Positions 10,334 to 22,004 of a DNA stretch of 64,000 bases are shown in pieces (positions within the stretch are counted from its first letter, which is position 1; every line of letters begins with the position of its first letter). The notes beneath the pieces are model-generated. The model worked only from the letters and a program-made list of their open reading frames with translations, searched no databases and had not been told where the DNA came from. A program made the position numbers and the translations under genes. The DNA comes from Rana temporaria. Taxonomy: Eukaryota > Chordata > Amphibia > Anura > Ranidae. The stretch is taken from positions 36,734,781-36,798,780 of the forward strand of contig NC_053497.1 in assembly GCF_905171775.1 (NCBI RefSeq), in the 5' to 3' direction.

Positions 10334-10617
10334 GTGTCTGCCTATGGTTTGTTGCCTTCCTATTTGACTGTTACTGAACCCAGCTTGTGACCTGACTTCT
10401 GTAATTCTGCCAGCTCTCCAAATATCCAGTCTTTAGTTTCAGCCTTTTGACTGCTCTTACAGACCCTGTCCCATCCTCCAGGGGTGCTCAGAGGGAAATT
10501 TAACAAAAGGGCATCCTCGTCAGCTCAAGCTCCTCAAACCAGGAACATGAAAATCTGTTCCAAATGCCTGGATCGTAATAAACTAGTTTGGTTGTATCAT
10601 GCATTCATACATATATT
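10334..10617. other. Unassigned sequence
   Basis: I recognise nothing between the family C MITE and the next hAT element. The open frame at 10484-10774 runs into the hAT and is not a gene. Confidence 0.35.
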
Positions 10618-10625
10618 AGCGCCGT

Positions 10626-11176
10626 CAGGGCCGCTGATAGGGGGGGACCACCAGCCCTCCTGTAGGGGGCCCCAGCACACAGAGGGGCCCAGACAGCAGG
10701 ACGGTTGGTGGAGAACAATGCTCTCCGTGTCTCTCACCCAGGTTTCTCCCCCTGTCCCTCCCATCGGCTTTTAGCTGCTGGGTGAGAGACATGGAGGGAT
10801 AATGAACCTGGCCAGCCCCTGCGGAGCTTCTTTCCCTGCCCCGAGAGGGGGTTGTGCTAGGAGGAGGGATTTGTGGGAATGTGTCCTAGGAGAGGGATTG
10901 AAGAAAGAAGATTCGTGTTGGAAGGGGAGATTGTGTACCAGGAGCCGATGAGGGAATTCGGGGCTAATAGGAGGCATTGGGGGAATTGTGTAGGCAGGGG
11001 AGATTTGTACTAGGAGGGGGAATTGAAGTGGCATTTGTGTCCATTAATATTGTATTTTTTTATGAAAATATTGTTTAGAATACCGTCAGGTGTGTGTGTG
11101 TGTGGGGGGGGGGGGCCCCGGGAGGTCCCCGTCAGGTAGGCTGTACGGGGCCCCATGATTCCTAACAGCGGCCCTG
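10626..11176. mobile_element. hAT-type MITE (CAGGGCCGC ends)
   Basis: Starts CAGGGCCGCTGATAGG and ends CAGCGGCCCTG, flanked by a perfect 8-bp duplication AGCGCCGT at 10618-10625 and 11177-11184. It contains G-rich tracts and a short (TG)n/(G)n run near 11091-11115. No transposase. Length is 551 bp. Confidence 0.88.
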
Positions 11177-11184
11177 AGCGCCGT

Positions 11185-11851
11185 CCTCTTACAACCATCC
11201 TAATTACTCAATATCTGAGAAGGCGTCTTTCAGGCCAGATATTTGAAGATTAGCTTAAAATGACCTTGCCTGCACAATAAACAATATGTGTGTATGGGGA
11301 CTTTTATAATGAAGGGTGAGGAATTAATGCTGCAAAGCAAAACTGTCAATCTTGTGTGGAATTAATTAAGTCATTTTGGTTTCCTTCTTTCCATTATGAA
11401 GAAAATCCCTGGTGGGGGCCTCTGTGGCCAATCCACTGTTTATACAACAAGTCTTCAAAAGTTCAATCTTTGTGTCTGGGTATGGTGTAAGAAGAAAGTT
11501 TTCAAGCTGTGGTGGAAGAGACGGACATCACATCATACAGTTGGCTTCAGCTTGTGTCCGTGCAGCAAGAGATATTTATATGTGTCGCTTTGCATTAATG
11601 TAGTGCTAACGGAAAGTGCTGAAACAATTACATTGTGGTGTGTTTACAAGCACAGACTGTTGGTCACTCTGCACTGCTTTCCTAAACTTCTGGTCAGGGA
11701 GTCTCCAATGAAAACAATATAATGTCCAATTAAAACATTATACACATTCCCAGATTCCTCTTCTCAGGACTACATGCCCCATGATGCACATGTGTATGCA
11801 TAGGAGTGCAATGCCTATTCCATTGGGATATATACACACACACGCACGCAC
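11185..11851. other. Unassigned sequence
   Basis: No element ends or convincing coding frame. The frames at 11396-11722 lack any family motif I recognise and have no supporting signals. The 3' end runs into a short (CA)n-like run just before the family C MITE. Confidence 0.35.
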
Positions 11852-11854
11852 AGT

Positions 11855-12582
11855 GGGCCAGATTCTGAAAAAACTTACGATGTTGCAGCGCCATGTACGC
11901 CGTCGTAAGTCCTAATCCGACCCGTCGTATCTATGCGCCTGATTCTTAGAATCAGTTACGCATAGATATCCATTAGATCCGACAGGCGTAAGTCTCTTAC
12001 GCCGTCGGATCTTAACTGCATTTTTTTTTGACCGCTAGGTGGCGCTTCCGTCGAATTCCATTTTGAGTATGCAAATTAGCTAGATACGCGAATCCCCAAA
12101 CGTACGCGCGGCCGACGCAGTAAATTTACGACGTTTACGTTAGGCTTTTCCCGGCGTATAGTTGCCCCTGCTATATGAGGCATAAGTGCGGCGTACCAAT
12201 CTTAAGTATGGCCGTCGTTCCCGCGTTTGCGTAAGTCGTCCGTGAATGGGGCTGGACGTCATTTACGTTCACGTCGAAACCAATGACGTCCTTGCGGCGT
12301 ACTTTGGAGCAATGCACACTGGGAAATTCCACGGACGGCGCATGCGCCGTTCCGCAAAAACGTCAATCTCGTCGGGTCACAGTAGTTTTACATAAAACAC
12401 ACCCCCCTGATCCAAATTTTAATTAGGCGGGCTTACGCCGGCCGATTTACGCTACGCTGCCGCAACTTAGGGAGCAAGTGCTTTGAGAATACAGCACTTG
12501 CCCGTCTAAGTTGCGGCGGCGTTACGTAAATCGGATACGTTACGCCGCGGCAGAGATACGCCGCTGGACGTGAATCTGGGCC
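11855..12582. mobile_element. GGGCCAGATTC-type MITE, family C
   Basis: Starts GGGCCAGATTCTGAAAA and ends GTGAATCTGGGCC, with AGT on both sides (11852-11854 and 12583-12585). It shares the CTAGGTGGCGCTTCCGTCGA and GGCGCATGCGCCGTTC blocks with other family C copies. Length is 728 bp, non-coding. Confidence 0.8.
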
Positions 12583-12602
12583 AGTATATATATATATATA
12601 TA

Positions 12603-12680
<78 letters not shown>
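12583..12680. repeat. TA/CA compound microsatellite
   Basis: Runs of (TA)n, then (CA)n, then (TA)n follow the MITE directly. The 107-residue frame read through it is an artefact of the repeat. Confidence 0.95.
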
Positions 12681-12687
<7 letters not shown>

Positions 12688-13415
12688 GTATGCAAACCTT
12701 TTAAAATGTATAAAAATATGGACGGTGTCAGTAGGGCACTGGGTGGTGTCAGGCAATAGAGCAGTGGACAGTGCCAGAAGGGCAGTGGGACAGTGACAGT
12801 AGTTTTTTTATTTTTATTATTTAATTTTGTATTTCATTTTTAGATAATGTTTTACAATATTATTTTTGTTACAATTTTTTTTTTTTTTTTTTTTTTTTTA
12901 GGAGTCCCTTTGGGGGACGGAGATTCCCCAGTCCCTTTCTCTGCAGCCACAGCTGATTGACAGATTGACAGTGAAGATTGACAGTGAATGAATGGAAAGT
13001 GCTCTGTACTGAGCGGCTTCCTGTTCATGCACAAGCCAAAGCATAGTAAACACAGTTGCTATGCTTCAGTTATGAATGAACACAATAAGCGGAACTGATC
13101 ACTCATTGTGTTCATTCAGAAAAGGAAAGGGCCGGTAAATTACATATTTACTGGTCCCTTCACCTGATCTCCATGCTGAAATATCCCAGCAGCAGCCAGC
13201 AAGAGAAGAGAAGAGAGAATGCAGCAGCGTGGGGGGCGGGAAGCAGGGGGAATCTGCTCCTCAGAGAGTGATTAGGGCGTACCCCGTGCACTCGCCTAAG
13301 TGTACATGTCCCATGCACATGATGATGCATACCTCCTTCAGTCCACTCGGACTGCCTATGCATTTCTGGAGTTCTCATGAAAGGGTGGCTCCATGGCACA
13401 CTGGATTGGAACAGT
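12681..13415. repeat. Second copy of the 'CAGTAGGGCA' interspersed repeat, then unassigned DNA
   Basis: The 5' part (about 12690-12800) matches 8045-8070 and 8428-8560. It is followed by T-rich DNA, a roughly 27-base T run (12872-12899) and a hairpin around 'GAATGAACACAAT...CATTGTGTTCATTC' at 13072-13118. Beyond about 13160 I cannot assign it. Confidence 0.4.
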
Positions 13416-14152
13416 GGCCCAGATTCAAGAAGCACTTTCCGCCCGTGCAACCATAGTTGCGCGGCGCAAGTGCTTACTTGCTCCGGTGTAACGAGTGCTC
13501 CTGATTCAGGAACCTCGTTACACCGAATGCAGCCTAGGATGTGACAAACATAAGCCTCCTTATGCCTTCACATCCCAGGCTGCATTCTTGTGTTGGCCGC
13601 TAGGGGGCGCGGCCTTTGTGATCGGCGTATAGTATGCAAATTGCATACTACCACCGATTAACAAAAGTTGCGCGGGCCCTGCGTACGCAAGGTACGGAGT
13701 TTCCGTACGGCGCCTTTAGCATAAGGCTGCTCCTGCTAATAGCAGGCGCAGCCAATGCTAAAGTATAGCTGCGCCTCCCGCCCGTGAAATTTAAATTTCA
13801 CGTCGTTTACGTAAGTGAACCGTGAATGGCGCTGGACGCCATTCACGTTCACTTAGAAGCAAATGACGTCCTTGCGACGTCATTTGCCGCAATGCACGTC
13901 GGGAAAGTTTCCAGACGGAGCATGCGCTGTTCGCTCGGCGCGGGAGCGCGCCTAATTTAAATGATTCCCGCCCCCGGCGGGATCATTTACATTAGGCAGC
14001 CTTGCGCCCGGCTGTTTAGCATATTGCCCGCGCAATTTACGGAGCAACTGCTCCGTGAATCGCGGGCAAAGCGCAATATTTGCGTGGGTGCATAGAAAAA
14101 AATTTGCTCTTTGCCCACGCAAATATTGCGCGATTCTACCTGAATCTGGGCC
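13416..14152. mobile_element. GGGCCAGATTC-type MITE, family C
   Basis: Starts GGCCCAGATTCAAGAAGC and ends CCTGAATCTGGGCC, with AGT on both sides (13413-13415 and 14153-14155). This copy has the CGGCGCGGGAGCGCGCCTAA block (13936-13955) that is also in the big palindrome arms and in 53984-54661. 737 bp, non-coding. Confidence 0.8.
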
Positions 14153-14226
14153 AGTGCCATCAAAGAAGAGGAAACCCAGGGAAGTTATCTTTGAACTGGC
14201 ACAATCAGGCAATAACGAGTACTTAA

Positions 14227-14712
14227 AGTAGAGGTTCACCCAAAAAGTTAATTTTTAACATTAGATTGAGGCTCGTTTTGTCAAGGGTAATCGGGTGTTT
14301 TTTTTTTAATCGAAGCAGTACTTACCATTTTAGAGAGCGATCTTCTCCACCGCTTCCGGGTATGGGCTGCGGGACTGGGCGTTCCTATTTGATTGACAGG
14401 CTTCCGACAGGCTTCCGACGGTCGCATACATCGCGTCACGATTTTCCGAAAGTAGCCGAACGTCGGTGCGCAGGCGCCGTATAGAGCCGCACCGACGTTC
14501 GGCTTCTTTCGGCTACTCGTGACGCGATAGATGCGACCGTCGGAAGCCTGTCGGAAGACTGTCAATCAAATAGGAACGCCCGCTCCCGAAGACCATACCC
14601 GGAAGCGGCGGAGAAGATCGCTCTCTAAAACGGTAAGTACTGCATCGATTTAAAAAAAAAACACCCGATTCCCCTTCACAAAATGAGCATCAATCTAATG
14701 TTAAAAATTAAC
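14227..14712. mobile_element. TTAA-type fold-back MITE, family D, right end truncated
   Basis: TTAA (14223-14226) is followed by AGTAGAGGTTCACCC, as in 19877, 29542 and 50991. The core is a large inverted repeat around GCCGAACGTCGGTGCGCAGG and CACCGACGTTCGGC. The expected right end (GGTGAACTCC...CTTTAA) is missing after about 14712. TTAA targets with AAAGNGG ends fit the Kolobok/T2 group known from Xenopus. piggyBac also uses TTAA. Confidence 0.75.
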
Positions 14713-15533
14713 TTGCATCCGGCACGTGGAATGGCGACAAACTTTTACCCTTAAAAATCTCCATAGGCGACATTTAAAAAAATCTACAGGTTGCATGTTT
14801 TGAGTTACAGAGGAGGTCTATGGCTAGAATTATTGTTCTCACTCTACTGATCGCGGCGATACCTCACATGTGTGGTTTGAACACCGTTTTCATATGCGGG
14901 TGCTCCTCATGTATGCATTTGCTTCTGCACACGAGCTTGGCGGGACGGGGCGCGTTTAAAAAAAAAAATCTTATTTATTTTACCTTTTATTTTGATTTTT
15001 TACACGGTTCTTTTAAAAAAAATGGTGTCACTTTTATTCCTATTACAAGGAATTTAAACATCAATTATAATAGAAAAAAAGCATGACACTTCCTCTTAAA
15101 TATGAGATCGGGGATCAAAAAGATCTCATATTTAGACTAAAATGCAATAAAAAATAAAAAATGTGTCATTTGAAAAATAAAAATAAAAAAAATGGCCCTT
15201 TAAGAGCTATGGGCAGAAGTGACTTTTTGACATCGCTTCCACCCTATGGTATGGAGATGGGTAGGGGCCATCTTCCCCTCACTTGTCTCCATACCCAGCC
15301 ACGAGAAGGACCTAATCGCCTCCGCCGCTACCGACGGCACGGGAGAGCGGTGGGGCCTCTCCCGCCGTGAATAAAGGTCATCTTGTGGCGAATCCGCAGC
15401 AGAGACCACCATTACCTCCCGCTGAAGTATAGGATGCCTGGGTTATGGCAGCTAGCTGCTGCCATAACTTAGATATCCCTCTTCAAACAGCCGATGTATA
15501 TCATCGTGCGGCGGTCCGTAAGTGGTTAAAAAA
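14713..15533 (-). repeat. TTAACC-type interspersed repeat, reverse orientation
   Basis: Reading backwards from 15533, the right end is TTAACCACTTACGGACCGCC, a terminus shared in style with 23733 and 38897. The inside is a mix of A/T runs and palindromes such as GAGATCGGGG...AGATCTCATATTTA (15101-15135). I infer a TTAA-target element several hundred bases long whose far end is unclear. Confidence 0.45.
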
Positions 15534-15578
15534 TAAAAAATAAATAGCAGACCAGATAAATGCCCAGGTCAACTAGAA

Positions 15579-16663
15579 CAGCCTTTTTCGACCAGGGTGC
15601 CCAGGCATCCTGGGGTGCCTTGAGGTTTCTTTAGGGGTGCCTAAAAATTGATCGGAAATTTATTGAAAAATAGGGCCAGATTCAGTAAGAGTTAGGCCGG
15701 CGTATCAGTAGATACGCCGACCTAACTCGGAATTTGCGCTGTCCTAAGTTTAAGTGTATTCTCAAACAGAGATACACTTAAACCTATCTAAGATACGACG
15801 GCTTGCGCCGTCGTATCTTAGGGTGCAATATTTAGGCTGACCGCTAGGTGGCGCTTCCATTGCGGTCGGCATAGAATATGTAAATCACTAGATGCGCCTA
15901 TTCACAATGTACGTCCGCCCGTCGCAGTAAAGATACACCGTTTCCGTAAGAGATAGGCCGCCTAAAGATAAACATGCCCCCTAGGTGGCGTAGCCAATGT
16001 TAAGTATGGCCGTCGTTCCCGCGTCGAAATTTAAAAATTTTACGTCGTTTGCGTAAGTCGTCCGTGAATAGGGATTTACGTCATTTACGTCCACGTCGAA
16101 ACCAATAGGCATGTGCGGCGTACTTTGCCGCAATGCACACTGGGATATGTAGGCGGACGGCGCATGCGCCATTCCAAAAAAACGTCAATCACGTCAGGTC
16201 AACACAAATTAACATAGAACACGCCCCCTCAGCCTATTTTAAATTAGGCGCCCTTACGCCCGCTCGCTTTAGGCTACGCCGCCGTAACTTAGCAGGCAAG
16301 TACTTTGTGAATCATGTACGTGCCTCGCTAACTTATGGCGGCGTAGTGTAAACACGATACACTACGCCGCCGCAAAGTTAGGGTGGGCTATGTGAATCTA
16401 GCCCATAGTATACAAGCAACAAGTGGATCAAGCCTGCTCTTTAGTTACACAAAGCCACAGGTTTTTATTGTGCACCATTATAACTAGACACTGGCATCCT
16501 AACAACCAATGACGTCATCTCTAACATTGGGCGTCCTATGTGTGGATGTTGCCTAATTATGTATACCTATTAGAATAGTTTTTTACATTTTAGAACGGGT
16601 TGCCTTGAGACTGTCCATAATTTTAAAGGGTGCCTTGACTTAAAAAATGGTTGAAAAACACTG
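15579..16663. mobile_element. hAT-type element interrupted by a family C MITE
   Basis: The left end is CAGCCTTTTTCGACC and the right, reverse-complemented, is CAGTGTTTTTCAACC. The flanks are AACTAGAA (15571-15578) and AGCTAGAA (16664-16671), 8 bp with one mismatch. Both arms carry a 'GGGTGCCTTGA'-type motif. Without the nested element it is about 350 bp. Non-autonomous hAT. Confidence 0.75.
15673..16404. mobile_element. GGGCCAGATTC-type MITE, family C, nested in hAT
   Basis: Starts GGGCCAGATTCAGTAAG and ends GTGAATCTAGCCC, with ATA on both sides (15670-15672 and 16405-16407). It entered the hAT at 15579-16663, so it is the younger of the two. 732 bp, non-coding. Confidence 0.8.
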
Positions 16664-16671
16664 AGCTAGAA

Positions 16672-17209
16672 TGTAATTGCAAATGTAGGCTTTATTATCA
16701 TTTTAACGATTGCTCTAAATGTAGCAATTCGGGCCTTTTTTTTTTATTTCATTAGCTTACTTACTGAATATTCTGATCAGTAAATCATTACCAATCCTGC
16801 CATGAGCAGAACCTTCACTGCTGTTACTATATTAAATACACTGGGAGCAGCTTGTTCCCAAGTGTGTGAGGCCTGGTAAGGTCAAGGTTGCCAGCTTCTG
16901 TTTGGCAAATTTACTTTCCTTTCAACTTAAAGCAAAGATCATTAAAACCCATGTCATGCTCAAATACGCGTGGAGGCTCCTGATGTTCCTAAAATACAAT
17001 GGCTTTCAGTGATGTAGTGAAACAGCAATAGAGGTGGAATTCCAGGTCCATGGAGCCTAGGACCTAAATCTATCTTTGAGGAGTATTTTTCTGAAACAGT
17101 GGAAAAATAGTCAATATCCAATCGGCAACTATCTAATGCCTATAATTGATACTCAAATAATTGCCAGTGTTTTCCAAATCAAATGGAGTTATCCTCAATT
17201 AAAATTAAG
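16672..17209. other. Unassigned sequence
   Basis: AT-moderate sequence without gene, tandem array or recognisable element ends. Confidence 0.35.
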
Positions 17210-17213
17210 TTAA

Positions 17214-18179
17214 AGGGGTTGTAAAGACAAACATATTTTCCTCTTAAATTAAAGTCTGAGGCCCCGTACACACGAGAGGATCCATCCGCTGAAAAATCTC
17301 AGCGGATCGGTTTCAGCGGATAGATCCCCTGGTGTGTACGTTCCAGCGGATATTTATCAGCGGATATTTACGATTTCCAGCAGATAAAAATTTGTAGACA
17401 TGCTTACAAATCTATCCGCTGGAATCGGCTCCAGCGGATCGATCCGGTGGTCTGTACAGACTCACCGGATCGATCCGTCCGAACCCATCCCTCGCATGCG
17501 TCGTAATGATTCGACGCATGCGTGGATATCCTTATATGACAGCGTCGCGCACGTCGCAACGTCATCATCGCGGCGACGGCGCGACATGTCACCGCGATGG
17601 GAATTCGGCGCGGATTTCGATCCGATGGTGTGTACACTCCATCGGATTAAAATCCGCAGAGGATTTATCCGCGGATACGGTCCGGCGGACCGTATCCGCG
17701 GATCAATCCTAATCGTGTGTACCAGGCCTGACAGTAGCTGATAAAGTAAAAAGTAATGTTTTGCATTATAACTAGTTTGATACCTGTTGAAATCGAGCTG
17801 TTTTATTCATCTCCGTCACTCCTGAATCGTTATTCTCACTGACTTCCTGGTTTGCGGTGCGCATTCATTCTTGCTACATCACGGCTTAATGGGAACTACA
17901 GTTCCCATTAGGCTTAGCCTCCATTCCTGTGAGGGATAAGAGAGCATCTTCACGCAGGGCTGTAGTCATAGGGAGGGGGTGAGCACATTCTGCTTTCCAC
18001 CATGCAAAACGGCTCAGATGCTGGTGGAAAGCAAGAAGAGGAGAGACAGGAAATGGCATTTTCAAACCTGGATTACTGTATTTTGGAGGTCAAAAGGAAA
18101 AAGCGAGGTAAGTGATATTTAAATGATCTAGCTTACAGCAATCAATTGATCTAATTAAAAACGTATCTTTAGTGTTCCT
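17214..18179. mobile_element. TTAA-type MITE interrupted by a family B element
   Basis: TTAA (17210-17213) then AGGGGTTGTAAAG at the left. At the right the element ends ...TTTAGTGTTCCT followed by TTAA (18180-18183). The TTAAAGG ends are those of T2/Kolobok-type MITEs. About 500 bp without the nested element. No coding frame. Confidence 0.6.
17260..17728. mobile_element. GGCC-ended fold-back MITE, family B copy
   Basis: Starts GGCCCCGTACACACGAGAGG and ends CGTGTGTACCAGGCC, with TGA on both sides (17257-17259 and 17729-17731). Consecutive hairpins ('ATCCGCTG', 'GGATCGATCCG', 'CATGCGTCG...CGACGCATGCG') have the same order as in 2374-2875. Younger than the TTAA element around it. Confidence 0.8.
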
Positions 18180-18379
18180 TTAAGGTAGCCATAGATAAAT
18201 CGAAATTTGGCCGGTTCAATAGATACAAAAAAATACACATAGATACAAAAATGTATCTATGTGTGTCCACCGCTCAACAGCAGATCAACTTCTGTTGAAT
18301 GGACCTGTCGAAAAAAAAAGCCAAATGGCTGCAGCACTGATCTGTGTATTCTGACAGCGGAGGAATGTTGTACCATAGA

Positions 18380-18492
18380 CTATTATGTTCTGATCCATCA
18401 CATATACTTCAAATTAAAAAAACATTGAACTAAAGGCTGTAATGTAACAATATAGGTAACGAGCCAAGGGGTGAATACTTTTGCAAGGCACT
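18380..18492. mobile_element. Tc1/mariner end fragment
   Basis: The stretch ending GAATACTTTTGCAAGGCACTG (18472-18492) is the terminal repeat of vertebrate Tc1-like elements (CAGTGCCTTGCAAAAGTATTC reversed), with the usual upstream 'GGCTGTAATGTAACA' text. The other end is missing. Compare the Tc1 terminus at 28846. Confidence 0.65.
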
Positions 18493-19872
18493 GCAATTGG
18501 TATCAGTACTTCCTTTCCTTGGAGAAAAGGATGCACTAGTCCAATGCCACCGACTCTGTCGGCATTTGTCATGGTGCTATCCAGGCACCATCAGGTGAGA
18601 GTTCAGTCTACCATTGCTTTCTGGCCTAGGCTTTCCTACATGTGACCAACACTGGAGGGAACCTAGAGCAAACTTTTTCTTTGCAAATAGGTGAATTTCA
18701 GACCCTCCTTTGGACTTTATAATGACATAGATTTAATGTGAACATTCCAGTACAGGTCCACTTTAATACCCTTTATTCATCTTCAATGATCACTCATCAC
18801 TAAAGCACAAAACAATATTTGTCCAGGTTCACCGATCCACTTTGGCACAATGAAGTCTCACGGGTGGGCGACCTAATGATGTAATATAAGCAGATGTAAT
18901 GTAAGCAAGAGCTAAATCGACATGAGTAGATACATGTAAACAAATAAAGATAAAACACAGCTTGCGATACAAAGGTACAATCACTACAAATATAAACAGA
19001 GTTTTTACATAGATGAATGATATTTCTTGGCCGGCGATCAGAATACACAATGATACGCCCCAGTGCGAGATCCCCAGCCGGTCACTGGATGGAAAGAGAT
19101 TGCATGAGAGCTACAGATCACACCAGGGCATCCATTGTTTGCCTGCAATAATGTTTTTGCGAGGCAGAAAAAAGAAAAAAAAAAGCGGATGGAAGTATCT
19201 GAGGGGCTCTATGTGCTTTGTGTGCGGCAGGACGCCTCATTAATCACACGTCAGATGATGGTCAGGAGAGACAAAACAGAGCTAGAGAGAGGGGAGAGAC
19301 TGAGTATTGTTCTGGGGGCCACCGCTGTCACTGAGGGAAGAAGGATTCGGCCTGTTATCTTTCTCATATCCTCCTGATCTATTTCAGAACAATCACTGAT
19401 GCAGAGAAAACTTCAGGTTCTAAATATACATCTTCCTTTTTTCAGGCCCATGTTTCAGATCTATTCCTCCCTCGCACTTCTTTTGTTCCTACGTCATCCA
19501 GTGTATCTTCAGGCTGTTTTTTATGTTCCTTTCTGCGTCCCCAGTCCTTGATGTCACACAATACGAGCAACGTTGTGCGTGTACTGACGCCATTACTTAT
19601 TCACGCTTGCGCGCTCTTGAGTGACCTTCCCTACTCCCAGTCCTTCTTCGATCACCCAATCCTTAACCACTCCTCATTCGCTTGCATCCCTCCGGTCACG
19701 TCCATTCTTATTAATATCCCCAATCTCTCTTATTTGCTCGCGGCCACCTTCGTCTTTATTTCTTGCTCTGCCGTCACTACATTATTTTCTTGCTCAAATG
19801 CTTCCTTGTCCAATTCCCATCATTGTTTATTCGTAGATTGAAGCTGAACTCCAAGAACTAACACAAAAACCC
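18493..19872. other. Unassigned, probably low-copy sequence
   Basis: I see no element ends or tandem arrays across about 1.4 kb. Frames at 18800-19377 and 19548-19841 lack recognisable motifs. The second is a pyrimidine-rich stretch whose apparent hydrophobic protein comes from composition. Confidence 0.4.
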
Positions 19873-19876
19873 TTAA

Positions 19877-20394
19877 AGCGGAGGTTCACCCATAGCGCAC
19901 ACTTTTTAGCCTTAGATTCATGCTCGTTTTGTCTAGGGGAATCGGCTATTGGTTTTAAAATATGATCCGTACTTACCCGTTTACGAGATGCATCCTCTCC
20001 GTCGCTTCCGGGTATGGGCTGCGGGACTGGGCGTTCTTTCTTGATTGACAGTCTTCCGAGAGGCTTCCAACAGTCGCATCCATCGCGTCACGATTTTCCG
20101 AAAGAAGCCGAACGTCGGTGCGCAGGCGCAGTATAGAGCCGCACCGACGTTCGGCTTCTTTCGGCTACGAGTGACGCGATGGATGCGACCGTCGGAAGCC
20201 TCTCGGAAGACTGTCAATCAAGAAGGAACGCCCGCTCCCGAAGACCCATACCCGGAAGCGACGGAAGAAGATGCATCTCGAAAACGGGTAAGTACGGATC
20301 ATATTTTAAAACCAATAGCCGATTCCCCTAGACAAAACGAGCAGGAATCTAAGGCTAAGATAGAAACAAAAACCGAATTGGGTGAACTCCCGCT
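19877..20394. mobile_element. TTAA-type fold-back MITE, family D, complete
   Basis: Flanked by TTAA (19873-19876 and 20395-20398). Ends are AGCGGAGGTTCACC and GGTGAACTCCCGCT. It is nearly one long hairpin: the arms meet at GCCGAACGTCGGTGCGCAGG. The long frames on both strands come from this symmetry. 518 bp. Kolobok/T2 assignment is by target and termini only. Confidence 0.85.
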
Positions 20395-20528
20395 TTAAAT
20401 CCAGTTATGTACTCAGATATAAAATTCCTATTAGCTATTGCTTATATAAGTACCTAAAATCTGTCTTATATTAGCATCTCAAGATCTGCGGCACACTAGA
20501 ACTAAGATGGAGAGAGGGAGCGCACACA

Positions 20529-21252
20529 GGCCCAGATTCACAGAGATTGGCGTATCTCTGTGCGGGCGTAACGTATCTCATTTACGTTACGCCGCCGCAA
20601 GTTTTTCAGGCAAGTGCTTTATTCACAAAGCACTTGCGTGTAAAGTTGCGGCGGCGTAACGTAAATCACCCGGCGGAATTCAAATTCGGCTGGTAGGGGG
20701 CGTGTATCATTTAAATGATGCGCGTCTCCGCACCGAACGAACTGCGCATGCGCCGTCCCTAAAATATCCCAGCGTGCATTGCTCTAAATGGCGTCGCAAG
20801 GACGTCATTGGTTTTGACGTAGACGTAAATTACGTCCAGCACTATTCACAGACGACTTACGCAAACGACGTAATTTTATAAATTTTCGACGCAGGAACGA
20901 CGGCCATACTTAACATTGACTGCGCCTCATAGACCCAGGGGCAACTTTACGCCGGGAAAAGCCTAACGTAAACGTCGTAACTTTACTGCGTCGCCCGCGC
21001 GTACGTTCGGGAATTCGTGTATCTAGCTAATTTGCATACTCGACGGGGAAATCGACGGAAGCGCCACCTAGCGGGCAAAAAAAATATTGCAGTTAAGATC
21101 CGATGGCGTAAGAGACTTAGGCCTGTCAGATCTACTGATTATCTATGCGTAACTGATTCTATGAATCAGTCGCATAGATACGACGGCGCTAGGCAGAGAT
21201 ACGACGGCGTATCTGGAGATGCGCCGTCGTATCTCTTTTGTGGATCTGGGCC
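20529..21252. mobile_element. GGGCCAGATTC-type MITE, family C
   Basis: Starts GGCCCAGATTCACAGAG and ends GTGGATCTGGGCC, with ACA on both sides (20526-20528 and 21253-21255). Oriented like the 25245 copy, sharing CGGCGGAATTCAAATTCGGC. 724 bp, non-coding. Confidence 0.8.
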
Positions 21253-21255
21253 ACA

Positions 21256-21996
21256 GTGTATAATTTTATTGTGTCAAACAGCCTTTTAAATGTAACATGT
21301 TACAGAGACAGGGCTGTGGGGATTGAAGAATAACCTGATCATTGTGGTGATGTTCTTTTATTGCTGGGGGGTGAAAAGGTGAAGCCCCCCTCCTGGCTGT
21401 GCAGTATGGCAGGAATGTGGGAATCACAAGACTGGCCTAAGAGATCTACAAATATTATGTCAGATAAAATGACTCATATATATACAGAGTTTCACCCAAC
21501 ACATTCCTTTTTGGCCAGTGAGACAGCCCATCATAGGTGATGGGTCAGTAGGAATTTGTTGGAATGAAGCTTAGTGGCAAGCTCTGACCGTGCCAAGAAG
21601 TGATGGAGCTTTCAGCTGTCAGAACGGCACAGCATTTGGCTATGACATTGGGAGTTTTAGAGGTTGGCACAGGTATGTATGGGCACATTGGTTCACTAGC
21701 ACTTTATACCTGCAATAGATTTTTTCAAAGTCTATTTAAAGTGAATCTGTAACAGTAGAACTATAAGAGCTACGACTACTGAATAATTTTTATAGGTGCA
21801 GGCGTCAGCATATGTTGTTTAAATACAAGCCAGCAGCAGAAGGTAGTAAGAGATCATTTACATTTTTTGGGAGTAATTTAAGAAAGAATTATATGGTTCA
21901 GGTTGTCTGCAAGCGTATAAAATGGAAACATCAACTCCAGGTCTAGTTGATCTTCAAGAAAGTCCCATCTCCATCCTCATCTCTCTTCACTCACAT
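21256..21996. other. Unassigned sequence
   Basis: No ends, repeats or coding motifs recognised. Confidence 0.35.
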
Positions 21997-22004
21997 GTTC
22001 CCCC

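Noticed and set aside
14820..15086. 88-residue frame with hydrophobic start resembling a secreted protein
   Set aside because: It falls in a TTAACC-type interspersed repeat; the phenylalanine/lysine stretch comes from T and A runs.
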